64,000 nucleotides of DNA from Mesorhizobium onobrychidis (GTDB taxonomy: Bacteria; Pseudomonadota; Alphaproteobacteria; Rhizobiales; Rhizobiaceae): positions 3,577,501 to 3,641,500 of the forward strand of contig NZ_CP062229.1 in NCBI RefSeq assembly GCF_024707545.1, read 5' to 3'. Below the pieces are notes generated by a model. It searched no databases and was not told where the DNA came from. It saw only the letters and a program-made list of their open reading frames with translations. The position numbers and the translations under genes are program-made. Positions 8,481 through 16,791 of the stretch are shown piece after piece. Every line of letters begins with the position of its first letter. Positions within the stretch are counted from its first letter, which is position 1.

Positions 8481-9449
8481 TCACGCAGCGATGACGATCA
8501 CCGACAGCAAGCCGAACAGCGCGATCAGCAGAAAATCGGCAACCCGGTAGAGTTTCAGCGCCTGTCGGATATCGGCGCTCTCGGCATCGCGGTGGCCGCC
8601 TTCGCCCATGAACGCATCGTCGACCATGACGCCGTCATAGGAGCGCGGCCCGGCTAGCGCCAGGCCGAGCGCGCCGGCCATCGCGGCCTCAGGCCAGCCG
8701 GCGTTGGGCGAGCGGTGTTTCTTCGCGTCGCGCAGCACTGTGCGCCAGGCGTTACCGGCATCGGCGCCTTTGACGAGGAAGGCGGCCAGCACGATGAGCA
8801 GTGCGGTCAGTCGCGACGCCGGCAGGTTGATCAGATCGTCGAAGCGCGCCGCCGCCCGGCCGAAGGCCTCGTGGCGCGGCGTGCGGTGGCCGATCATCGA
8901 ATCGGCGGTGTTGGCGGCCTTGTAGGCGACGCCGCCGGCCAGCCCGCCGACGCCGATCCAGAAGACAGGCGCGACGACGCCGTCGGAAAAATTCTCGGCC
9001 AGGCTTTCGATCGCCGCGCGGCAGACGCCGGCTCTGTCGAGCTTTTCCGGATCGCGGCCGACGATCCGTGAGACGGCAGCACGGCCGATTTTGAGTCCGC
9101 CATTGTCGAGCCCGTCGGCCACCTGCTCGACATGCTCGGCCAGGCTCTTCTGCGACAGCAGCGATGTCGCCAGAATTGCCGTGAGGACCAGTCCGGCTGG
9201 AATGCCCGAAAGCACAGTTTCAACCGCGAAAGCGATGGTGGCCGGCACCAGCACGATGATCAGCAGTGCATCAATGCCGCGCCGACGACGGACGGCGTCG
9301 GAATCAGTGGCGCGGTTGAGCCTGCGGTCGAGAAAGGATATCAGCCTGCCGAACCAGGTGACGGGATGGCCGATGGCGCCAAGCAGCCAGCCCGGGTAGC
9401 CGACAGCGAATTCAACAACCAGTGACAGGAAAGCGATCAGGATCGACAT
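8481..9449 (-). CDS. cobD: Adenosylcobinamide-phosphate synthase (CobD/CbiB)
   Basis: A 322-aa polytopic membrane protein with CbiB-family motifs: GYPGWLLGAIGHPVTWFG near the N-terminus, ESLAENFSDGVVAPVFW (about 168-184) and YKAANTADSMIGHRT. It attaches (R)-1-amino-2-propanol phosphate to adenosylcobyric acid. Its ATG at 9449 shares the tetranucleotide CATG with the ATG of the divergent cobC at 9448. The promoter and ribosome-binding site for each gene must therefore lie inside the other gene. Confidence 0.95.
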   Translation of the reverse strand: MSILIAFLSLVVEFAVGYPGWLLGAIGHPVTWFGRLISFLDRRLNRATDSDAVRRRRGIDALLIIVLVPATIAFAVETVLSGIPAGLVLTAILATSLLSQKSLAEHVEQVADGLDNGGLKIGRAAVSRIVGRDPEKLDRAGVCRAAIESLAENFSDGVVAPVFWIGVGGLAGGVAYKAANTADSMIGHRTPRHEAFGRAAARFDDLINLPASRLTALLIVLAAFLVKGADAGNAWRTVLRDAKKHRSPNAGWPEAAMAGALGLALAGPRSYDGVMVDDAFMGEGGHRDAESADIRQALKLYRVADFLLIALFGLLSVIVIAA

Positions 9450-10503
9450 GAAGTCTCTTGATGGAGCGGCGGCAGTGTTGGATCACGGCGGAAGCCTTGG
9501 CCGGGCGATGGCGCTTTTTCCCAATGCGTCGCAGCCCTTTGTCGACCTCTCGACCGGTATCAATCCGCACTCCTACCCGTTTTTTGAGTTGCCCGCCACC
9601 GCTCTGTCAAGATTGCCGGAAGCCGCGCGGGTCCGTGATCTGGCCGACGTTGCGGCAAGCGCCTACGGCGCGCCATCGGCAGCGAATGTGGTGGCCGCGC
9701 CGGGCACGCAGATCCTGTTGCCGCGCGTCGCCTCGCTGGCGAGCCCCGGCAAGGCGCTGGTGCTCGGGCCGACCTATGCCGAACATCAGCGGGCGGCGGC
9801 GATCGTCGGTCATGCGGTGATGGAGGTCGACGATTTCGAGGCCATGGCAGGAGCCGACCTCGCCATCGTCGTCAACCCCAACAATCCGGACGGGCGCGTC
9901 ATCGCACGCAAGAGGCTGCTTGAGCTTGCCGGAAAATTGCGCGCCAGAGGCGGTCTGCTGGTCGTCGACGAGGCGTTCATGGATGTCGGCCCGCGCGCGG
10001 AAAGCCTGGCCGGCGATGTCGGCCAGGGTGGCGTTGTCGTGCTGCGGTCCTTCGGCAAGTTCTTTGGTCTTGCCGGCCTGCGGCTTGGCTTTGCACTGGC
10101 CGACGCGCTGACGGTCGAACGGCTGGAGGCGCAGTTCGGGCCGTGGGCGGTTGCCGGACCGGCGCTCGAATATGGGATCCGCGCGCTTGCCGACAGCGGC
10201 TGGCAGGCCGAAATGCGGCGCCGTCTGGCAGAGGATGCCGCGCGGGTCGATGCGCTGTTCGGCCGCTTCGGCGTTGCTGTTGCCGGCGGCACCACGCTGT
10301 TCCGCTATATCAGGCTGTCGGACGCCGCCGGTCTGTTTTCGGTGCTTGGCGAGCGCGGCATCCTGCTTCGCCATTTCTCCGACCGTCCGCATGTGCTGCG
10401 CGCCGGGCTGCCGGGCGGCGACGCGGAATGGCAGCGGCTCGAATCGGCTCTTGCCGACTGGGCGCAACAGCGCGACGATGACGCAAAGGAGATCAAACAA
10501 TGA
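9448..10503 (+). CDS. cobC: L-threonine-phosphate decarboxylase (CobC-type aminotransferase fold)
   Basis: A 351-aa PLP enzyme of fold type I. The N-terminus HGGSL...VDLSTGINPHSYP is diagnostic of CobC/CobD decarboxylases. VNPNNPDGR and RSFGKFFGLAGLRLGFA carry the PLP-binding Asn region and the Schiff-base Lys. It makes (R)-1-amino-2-propanol phosphate, the substrate of the divergent CobD synthase. The start overlaps that of cobD. Its stop overlaps the following phosphatase gene (ATGA). Confidence 0.92.
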   Translation: MKSLDGAAAVLDHGGSLGRAMALFPNASQPFVDLSTGINPHSYPFFELPATALSRLPEAARVRDLADVAASAYGAPSAANVVAAPGTQILLPRVASLASPGKALVLGPTYAEHQRAAAIVGHAVMEVDDFEAMAGADLAIVVNPNNPDGRVIARKRLLELAGKLRARGGLLVVDEAFMDVGPRAESLAGDVGQGGVVVLRSFGKFFGLAGLRLGFALADALTVERLEAQFGPWAVAGPALEYGIRALADSGWQAEMRRRLAEDAARVDALFGRFGVAVAGGTTLFRYIRLSDAAGLFSVLGERGILLRHFSDRPHVLRAGLPGGDAEWQRLESALADWAQQRDDDAKEIKQ

Positions 10504-11003
10504 TCCATGTCTGTTCGCTGTCGAAAATCGAGGAAACAGTCGCGAAGACCGGCGCCGAGTGGCTGCTTTCTCTGCTGGCCGCCGGTACCGAAGTGACGCG
10601 CCCGGCCTCGATCTCCCGGGAAAACCATCTGCATCTGGTCATGCACGACATTGCCGTGGCGCAAGAGGGCATGACCATGCCGGGCGAGGAGCATGTCCGC
10701 AACCTGCTCGATTTCGCGCGCCGATGGGATCGTGCAAGGCCGCTGGTCGTGCATTGCTATGCCGGCATCAGCCGGTCGACCGCCTCGGCCTACATCATTG
10801 CGGCAGCACTGGCGCCGAAGCGCGACGAGGTCGAATTGGCTGAGACTTTGCGCGCGCTGTCGCCCTCGGCAACACCTAATCCGCGATTGATTTCGGTGGC
10901 CGACACGCTGCTTGATCGCAACGGCCGGATGATCGAAGCGATCCAGGCGATCGGGCGCGGCGCGGATGCTTTCGAAGGCACGCCGTTCGAATTGAGAATC
11001 TGA
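10500..11003 (+). CDS. Dual-specificity/tyrosine-phosphatase-like protein
   Basis: A 167-aa protein with the cysteine-phosphatase signature HCYAGISRS (C86 to R92, C-x5-R followed by Ser). An upstream Asp (MHD, residue 50) could act as general acid. It is coupled to cobC by an ATGA overlap. The family is known for Cys-dependent hydrolysis of phosphate monoesters. A role in cobalamin synthesis, for example on a phosphorylated intermediate, is only inferred from the coupling. Confidence 0.8.
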   Translation: MIHVCSLSKIEETVAKTGAEWLLSLLAAGTEVTRPASISRENHLHLVMHDIAVAQEGMTMPGEEHVRNLLDFARRWDRARPLVVHCYAGISRSTASAYIIAAALAPKRDEVELAETLRALSPSATPNPRLISVADTLLDRNGRMIEAIQAIGRGADAFEGTPFELRI

Positions 11004-11064
11004 GCCTAAAAACAAATTTCAGGAAAAGTGCGTAGGAGTTCTAGGACGCGGCCAAAGGGGGCGA

Positions 11065-12279
11065 ATGATGATCGGGAGAATTTTGGCCATCTTTGTTAGC
11101 GTGGTCTGCGCGACAGGCAGCGCCACGGCCGCGTCCATGCCGGCTCTCAAGTCGATCGACCTGGCAGCGCTCCAAGCCACCGTCGAAGGTTTGGCCAAGG
11201 AACTTATGCTGCCCGGTGCCATGGTTTTGCTCACGACTCCGCGGGGCAACCTCGTCTTCGGCTACGGTACGACTGAACTGGGTGCCACGAACCCGCCGCG
11301 CGCCGATACCCACTTCCGTGCGGCCTCGAACACCAAGACGATGACCGCCGCTGTCATCGTGCAACTGGTGCAGGAAGGGAAACTGAGCTTCGCTGATCCG
11401 ATCTCGAAATACGTCCAGGGCGTTCCCAACGGCGACGAGATCACCATTCGGCAGCTCATAACAATGCGGAGCGGCCTCCCTAACTTCACCAATGCGCCGG
11501 AACTTGCCGAAAGCCTGGACAAGGAACCTTACAGGGTATGGACCGCTGACGAAGTACTCGGCATGGCGTTCAAACGGCCGCCGGACTTCGCGCCGGGTGC
11601 CGAATTCGAGTACAACAACACCAACTACTATCTGCTCGGCCTTGTTGCCGAGAAGATCGACGGCAAGCCGCTCTCGACCATCTTCCGGGACCGTCTGTTC
11701 GGGCCGCTCGGCATGAAGAACACGGCGTTGCCGCCGGCCACGTCGAACGACATCCCCGAGCCATACTCAAACGGCTACCTCTACGGCAGTACCTCGTACG
11801 CCCTGGCTGATTCGCCCTATCCGGACGACCTCCAGGCTGCGGCCAGGGCGGGAACGCTCAAACCCAACGACGATACATGGCAGAATCCGTCCGCCTATTT
11901 TGCGGCTGGCGGAGTCATCTCCACCGCGGATGACCTCGCGACCTGGATGCGCGCGCTGGTCGGGGGCAAGCTCTTCAATGCCGACTTCCAGCGGCAGTGG
12001 CTAGCAAGCCCTGAGGCGCCGGAGCCGGGCGAACCTGCCATGCAAAAATACGGCTATGGCATCCTCACGCTGACCTTCGGGCCTAACGAAATCTACTATC
12101 ACGAAGGCGAGATGCCCGGTTACCAGTCCTTCATGGGCTACGATCCGGCTAATGACGTCACCCTGGTCATATGGACCAACCTGACTCTCGCGCTCGACGG
12201 CCAGGCGACCGCCAACACCTTGATGGTGAAGATACTGGACGAAATCTACACGGTGTCGCCGCTTAAAGAGGTGAAGTGA
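11065..12279 (+). CDS. Secreted serine hydrolase, beta-lactamase class C / DD-peptidase fold
   Basis: A 404-aa protein with a signal peptide (residues 1-23, cleavage after ATAA). It has the three catalytic motifs of the class: SNTK (S88-K91), YNN (Y183-N185) and HEG (about 351-353). Members include D-alanyl-D-alanine carboxypeptidases, esterases and class C beta-lactamases, so the substrate cannot be assigned. It is probably periplasmic and monocistronic. A perfect 18-bp-arm palindrome follows it and could act as terminator. Confidence 0.88.
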   Translation: MMIGRILAIFVSVVCATGSATAASMPALKSIDLAALQATVEGLAKELMLPGAMVLLTTPRGNLVFGYGTTELGATNPPRADTHFRAASNTKTMTAAVIVQLVQEGKLSFADPISKYVQGVPNGDEITIRQLITMRSGLPNFTNAPELAESLDKEPYRVWTADEVLGMAFKRPPDFAPGAEFEYNNTNYYLLGLVAEKIDGKPLSTIFRDRLFGPLGMKNTALPPATSNDIPEPYSNGYLYGSTSYALADSPYPDDLQAAARAGTLKPNDDTWQNPSAYFAAGGVISTADDLATWMRALVGGKLFNADFQRQWLASPEAPEPGEPAMQKYGYGILTLTFGPNEIYYHEGEMPGYQSFMGYDPANDVTLVIWTNLTLALDGQATANTLMVKILDEIYTVSPLKEVK

Positions 12280-12342
12280 GGACCCTCGCGCGCGAATGGA
12301 ATCGCCCCTCGTGAGCGAGGCCTGAGCTGTTGGGATCAAACA

Positions 12343-12449
12343 CCTAGAGCGGTTCATCGTTTCACGGAAACGATGAACCGCTCTAACTCTTTGTTTGACG
12401 CAATTCCGGACGGAAAACCGTTTCACACTTTTCCTGGAATTGCTCTAGG
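12343..12449. repeat. Rhizobial palindromic intergenic element (RIME-like)
   Basis: The element is bounded by cctagagc and gctctagg. Its first half is a perfect hairpin with 18-base arms (agagcggttcatcgtttc and its complement, 12347-12384). The second half holds gcaattccgg...cctggaattgc. The stop codon TAG of the convergent creatininase gene (12445-12447) lies inside its right end. Confidence 0.85.
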
Positions 12450-13248
12450 TCAGCCAGTCGGCGAGCTTGGCCTTTCTCACATCTCTGATCAGGCTGATGA
12501 AACCGTCGGCCTGATGGTTGGCGGTAAGCCTGCCCTTTTCGGCCGTTGCAATGCTGGCATCGCCGACCACGCCGTTCGGGTTGAGGTCGGTGGCGATCCA
12601 GGCGAAGGCGTGCGTTCCCGTATGGCGCAGCAGCGAGAATTCCTTTTCGGCGTGGGCGACGTTGGACACGAAATTGTCGGCCTTTGCCATGTCGACCAGA
12701 TCCGGCCGGAAATGCAGCATCAGCGAGGTCTCGACATCGCCGCCATGGATGCCTTGGCGATCCTCAAGCTCGGTATACATGCCGGCCGGCCGGCCAAAGC
12801 GCTGCCAACTCGTCTTCACCGCCAGCATCTTTGCCCGCACGCGCAATTCTCGCGTGATGATGCCCATGATCTCCTCGTTACCGCCATGCGAGTTGACGAC
12901 GATCAGTTTCCTGACGCCGGCCCGCGCAATCGACAGGCCAAGCTCGGTCCAGGCCTCGATCAAGGTCGCCGCCGGCAAAGTGAGCGTTCCCGGTGCATGC
13001 AGATGCTCGTTCGACTTGCCCACCGCCTGGACCGGCAGGATGCGGATGTCGAGATCGCCGGGCAGGCGAGCGATCACCGTTTCGAGCATGCCGTTCATGA
13101 TCGAGGTGTCGGTCGAAACCGGCAGATGCGGCCCGTGCTGTTCGATCGCCGCCACCGGCAGGACGGCGATCGTCGCCTCCGGATCGACGGTGGCGTATTC
13201 GGTGGTCCGGTAATCGCCCCACCACACGCGTTTTTTTGTTCCGGCCAT
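12445..13248 (-). CDS. Creatininase-family amidohydrolase
   Basis: A 267-aa protein of the creatininase/MftE superfamily. Metal-binding and family motifs are visible: VLPVAAIEQHGPHLPVSTD (E, H and D ligands) near residues 28-46, VNSHGGNEE in the middle and HGGDVETSLML in the second half. Family members cleave cyclic amides or N-formyl/guanidino compounds; true creatininase, creatinine amidohydrolase-like and peptide-processing roles are all known. The ATG at 13248 was chosen because the upstream extension reads through a repeat. Nearby sarcosine catabolism and the codA-like gene make a creatinine-type substrate conceivable but unproven. Confidence 0.85.
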   Translation of the reverse strand: MAGTKKRVWWGDYRTTEYATVDPEATIAVLPVAAIEQHGPHLPVSTDTSIMNGMLETVIARLPGDLDIRILPVQAVGKSNEHLHAPGTLTLPAATLIEAWTELGLSIARAGVRKLIVVNSHGGNEEIMGIITRELRVRAKMLAVKTSWQRFGRPAGMYTELEDRQGIHGGDVETSLMLHFRPDLVDMAKADNFVSNVAHAEKEFSLLRHTGTHAFAWIATDLNPNGVVGDASIATAEKGRLTANHQADGFISLIRDVRKAKLADWLT

Positions 13249-13284
13249 TTTGAACCTCGAAGAGACTGAATACGCGTCTGCGCT

Positions 13285-13405
13285 GCCCCTCACCCTTGCC
13301 CTCTCCCCGTAAAGGACGGGGAGAGGGGATCGCCAGTGTTGCGGCCAGCCTCTTCTCCCCATCACTACACGCGGAGAAGGTGCCGGCAGGCGGATGAGGG
13401 GCAGC
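13285..13405. repeat. Intergenic inverted repeat of the 'cccctcaccc / gatgagggg' type
   Basis: The outer arms gcccctcaccc and ggatgaggggc are inverted. The interior has a ctctccccgt/acggggagagg hairpin. The same family of sequence recurs at 8130-8330 and around the IS at 20.7-22.4 kb. Confidence 0.7.
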
Positions 13406-13449
13406 ACCAGCATTTGTCGTGTAACTTGAGATCGCTGGCCTGTCGATTC

Positions 13450-13854
13450 TCAGCCTTCGGCCAGCGCTCCTTGCCCTGCCGCGATGACCTCAATCTCGAC
13501 CTTGAATTCCGGCCGGGCGAAACCGGACACGATCATCAGCGTCGAAGCCGGCGCCGGGCTGGTGAACAACCGGTCGCGGACGTCCATATAGGGCCGCAGG
13601 AAGGCGTGGTCGGTGACATAGGCGTTGATGCGGACGATGTCGGAGAGTCCAAGTCCGGCCTCGCCGAGAATCGCGGCGATGTTCTGAAAACAGAGTTCGG
13701 CCTGCGCGCCGGCATCCTCCGGGATCTGATCGTCCGGAGTGATGGCGACCTGGCCCGAACACAGCACCAGCCTCTTGCCGGGAGGCACCTCGACGCCATG
13801 GCTGTAGCGGGCGAAGGGCGGCTTGATCGACTTCGGCGTGAGGAATTTGAACAC
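13450..13854 (-). CDS. RidA/YjgF-family protein
   Basis: A 134-aa protein of the Rid superfamily. It carries YSHGVEVPPGKRLVLCSGQV, the AQAELCFQNIAAILGEAG helix and the C-terminal IEVIAA strand. The usual arginine in the R-V-E-I catalytic strand is replaced (FKVEIEVIA), so it may not be an archetypal 2-aminoacrylate deaminase. Subgroups of the family act in pyrimidine or amine catabolism. It lies divergent to the ABC-importer/codA-like operon, which may be its context. Confidence 0.85.
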   Translation of the reverse strand: MFKFLTPKSIKPPFARYSHGVEVPPGKRLVLCSGQVAITPDDQIPEDAGAQAELCFQNIAAILGEAGLGLSDIVRINAYVTDHAFLRPYMDVRDRLFTSPAPASTLMIVSGFARPEFKVEIEVIAAGQGALAEG

Positions 13855-14107
13855 GACAATCTCCAGTCTGCCGCCAGCTTAAAGCCGGATTGGCGGCCCC
13901 TTCAAGATGCAGTGCATGTTATCAGGGCGATTGTGGACAGGCGTTCAAAAAATAGGCACGATGCCTTCGGTACAGCATGACCGTCCGGCCTTCGCGCACC
14001 ACCGTTGCGCAGGCGGGCGGTCTCGGCGATGGCATGTGTCTTGCTTCTTGAATCGATGGTGTCGAGCCCGGTGCGTGGCGCGCCGGAGCCAACAGAGGGT
14101 GGTGTGG

Positions 14108-15112
14108 ATGGACGGAAAACTTAAGATTTCGGTGGGCGCGATCGTGCTGCTTGCCGCAAGCACGCTGAGCGCGGCAGCAAATGAAAAAGTCACGTTCGGC
14201 ACCAACTGGCTCGCCCAGGCCGAGCACGGCGGCTACTATCAGGCGGCCGCTGATGGCACCTATGCCGCTTGCGGGCTTGACGTAACGATCATGCAAGGTG
14301 GCCCGCAGGTCAGCGGTCGGCCGCTGCTGCTCGCCGGCAAGATCGACTTCTACATGGGCGGCAACATGCTGCAGGCCTTCGACGCCGTTCAGCAGGAGAT
14401 TCCGCTGCGCGTGGTCGCCGCCTCCTTCCAGAAAGAGCCGCAGGTGATCATGGCCCATCCAGGTCAGGGGCTCGACAGATGGGAAGATTTGAAGAACGCG
14501 GACCAGTACATCATCGCTGACGAAGGTGCACAGAGCTTCTTCCAATGGATGGTAACGGAATTCGGCTTCGATCCGGCCAAGCGCGTGCCCTACACTTTCA
14601 ATCCCGCACCTTTCATCGCCAATCCAAAATCGATCCAGCAAGGCTACGTGACCTCAGAGCCCTATGCCGTCGCCAAGGAAGGCGGCTTCCAGCCCAATTT
14701 GTTCCTGCTCGCCGACTACGGCTTCGACACCTATGCGACGACGATCGAGACCATGCAGGCCACGATCGACAAGCGGCCGGAAGTGGTTCAGTGCTTCGTC
14801 GATGGCTCGGCCAAGGGCTGGTACAATTATCTCTACGGCGACAACACTGCCGCCAACGCCGCGATCAAGAAGGACAACCCCGACATCAGCGACGAGCAGA
14901 TCGCGTTTTCGATCGAGCAGATGAAGAAATTCGGCATCGTCGATTCCGGCGATACGGAAAAACTCGGCATTGGTGCGATGACAGACGCGCGCATCCAGAG
15001 CTTCTACGACAAGATGGTCAAGGCCAAGGTCGTGCCGGCCGGCGTCGACATCAAGAAGTCCTACACGCTGGCCTTCGTCAACAAAGGCGTCGGGATCGAC
15101 CTGAAGAAATAG
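14108..15112 (+). CDS. ABC transporter substrate-binding protein, NMT1/THI5-like
   Basis: A 334-aa protein with a signal peptide (about residues 1-24, ending LSAAA). The mature part begins with FGTNWLAQAEHGGYYQAAADG, the typical start of the SsuA/ThiY/NMT1 periplasmic fold that binds small planar or sulfonated compounds. The ATG at 14108 was chosen because it directly precedes the signal peptide. It is first in an operon with an ATPase, a permease and a cytosine-deaminase-like enzyme. A pyrimidine- or cyclic-amide-like ligand is inferred from this linkage. Confidence 0.88.
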   Translation: MDGKLKISVGAIVLLAASTLSAAANEKVTFGTNWLAQAEHGGYYQAAADGTYAACGLDVTIMQGGPQVSGRPLLLAGKIDFYMGGNMLQAFDAVQQEIPLRVVAASFQKEPQVIMAHPGQGLDRWEDLKNADQYIIADEGAQSFFQWMVTEFGFDPAKRVPYTFNPAPFIANPKSIQQGYVTSEPYAVAKEGGFQPNLFLLADYGFDTYATTIETMQATIDKRPEVVQCFVDGSAKGWYNYLYGDNTAANAAIKKDNPDISDEQIAFSIEQMKKFGIVDSGDTEKLGIGAMTDARIQSFYDKMVKAKVVPAGVDIKKSYTLAFVNKGVGIDLKK

Positions 15113-15121
15113 CACCCGGGC

Positions 15122-15952
15122 ATGATGCAGGAGAAAGTGGCGCAAGCGCCGGCAAGCGCATCGGGCAAAGGTCCGATGCTGCTGGCGCTGCGTGGCGTCG
15201 GCAAGGTCTTTTCCAACGGCGTGACAGCGCTCAGCGACGTCGACCTGACGATCCGGGAAGGCGACTTCCTCAGCCTTCTCGGCCCGTCCGGCTGCGGCAA
15301 GTCGACGGCCTTGCGTCTCATTGCGGGTCTTGCGACGCCGACATCTGGTCTGCTCGACTGGCGCGGCAGCAGCTCTGTCGACCGCTCGAATATAGGCTTC
15401 GTGTTCCAGGAGCCGACGCTGCTGCCCTGGGCCGATATCTTCGACAATGTCTGGCTGCCGCTGCGGCTGAAGGGCGTGTCGCGGGCCAAGGCTGCGCCTG
15501 TCGTGATGGAGATGCTGGCGCGGGTCCACCTGACCGGATTCGAAAATGCCGTGCCGCGCGAGCTGTCCGGCGGCATGAAGATGCGCGTCTCGATCGCCCG
15601 CGCCATGGTGACCAAGCCGCGCGTGCTTTTGATGGACGAGCCGTTCGCGGCATTGGACGAGATCACCCGCTTCAAGCTCAACAATGATCTTCTTGAACTG
15701 TGGCAGGACGAGCGTTTTACCGTCGTCTTCGTGACCCACAGCGTCTTCGAAAGCGTTTTCCTCTCCAACCGCGTCGTCGTCATGGCGGCCCGACCGGGCC
15801 GGGTATTCAAAGAACTCGTCATCGAGGCGCCCTACCCACGCAACGAAGCCTTCCGCACTTCGCCCGACTATGCCGCGCTCTGCCGAAAGGCGTCCGATGT
15901 GCTGATCGGCGCCATCAACTCAACTGCCGGACCGCATCATGACGGCCATTGA
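15122..15952 (+). CDS. ABC transporter ATP-binding protein (SsuB/TauB/ThiZ type)
   Basis: A 276-aa nucleotide-binding domain. It has Walker A GPSGCGKST (residues 54-62), Q-loop FVFQEPTLLPWA, signature LSGGM, Walker B VLLMDEP and the H-loop FVTHSVFE. The Q-loop LLPW is typical of nitrate/sulfonate/taurine/thiamine-precursor importers. It overlaps the following permease by 14 bases. Confidence 0.93.
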   Translation: MMQEKVAQAPASASGKGPMLLALRGVGKVFSNGVTALSDVDLTIREGDFLSLLGPSGCGKSTALRLIAGLATPTSGLLDWRGSSSVDRSNIGFVFQEPTLLPWADIFDNVWLPLRLKGVSRAKAAPVVMEMLARVHLTGFENAVPRELSGGMKMRVSIARAMVTKPRVLLMDEPFAALDEITRFKLNNDLLELWQDERFTVVFVTHSVFESVFLSNRVVVMAARPGRVFKELVIEAPYPRNEAFRTSPDYAALCRKASDVLIGAINSTAGPHHDGH

Positions 15953-16790
15953 TCATCCTGCCGTAACCCTGGATCCCGAGGAGGCGCGTCGCGTGCGCCA
16001 GGAGCGGCTCGAGCGGATTGGCCGATGGGTGCTGCCGCTGGCGATCATGATCCTGGCGATCTGGCTGTGGGACCGCATCTGCGTCTGGAATGGCATCCCG
16101 AAATATATCCTGCCGCGCCCCGGCGTGGTGTTGCAAACGCTGTTTGACGATGCCGGGCTGCTGTTCTCCTCGCTGCTGGTGACGCTCAGGGTCACCTTCC
16201 TCAGTCTGCTTCTGGCCGTCATCGGCGGGGTCGGGCTGGCGGTGCTGTTTGCGCAATCGAAATGGGTCGAGATGTCGTTCTTCCCGTTTGCCATCGTCCT
16301 GCAGGTGACGCCGATCGTCGCGATCTTCCCGCTGATCAATATCTATGTCGACAACCAGACGGCGAAGCTCCTGCTGTGTGCCTGGATCGTCGCCTTTTTC
16401 CCGATCCTGTCCAACACCACGCTTGGCCTCAACTCCGTCGACCGCAACCTGCGCGACATGTTCAAGCTCAACGGCGCAACCCGCTGGCAGCAATTGCGCT
16501 ACCTGCGCCTGCCGGCAGCGATGCCGTATTTCCTCGGCGGGCTGAAGATCGCCGGCGGCCTGTCGCTGATAGGCGCGGTGGTGGCGGAGTTCGTCGCCGG
16601 GGCCACCGGCCAGTCGTCGGGGCTTGCCTCGCGCATCATCGAGGCCGGCTACCGGCTCAACGCACCGCGACTGTTCGCGGCGCTGATCCTGATCTCGTTC
16701 ACCGGCATTCTGATCTTCCTGGTGCTGTCGCTGATCTCGCACCTGATCCTGCGACGCTGGCACGAGAGCGCGCTGAAGCAGGAGCGATGA
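15939..16790 (+). CDS. ABC transporter permease (SsuC/ThiX type)
   Basis: A 283-aa membrane protein with six predicted helices. It has the BPD_transp_1 EAA-type loop near residues 180-200 (LKLNGATRWQQLRYLRLPAAMPY has the permease-ATPase coupling pattern). It is the membrane partner of the preceding ATPase and binding protein. It is followed one base later by the amidohydrolase gene. Confidence 0.93.
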   Translation: MTAIDHPAVTLDPEEARRVRQERLERIGRWVLPLAIMILAIWLWDRICVWNGIPKYILPRPGVVLQTLFDDAGLLFSSLLVTLRVTFLSLLLAVIGGVGLAVLFAQSKWVEMSFFPFAIVLQVTPIVAIFPLINIYVDNQTAKLLLCAWIVAFFPILSNTTLGLNSVDRNLRDMFKLNGATRWQQLRYLRLPAAMPYFLGGLKIAGGLSLIGAVVAEFVAGATGQSSGLASRIIEAGYRLNAPRLFAALILISFTGILIFLVLSLISHLILRRWHESALKQER

Positions 16791-16791
16791 A

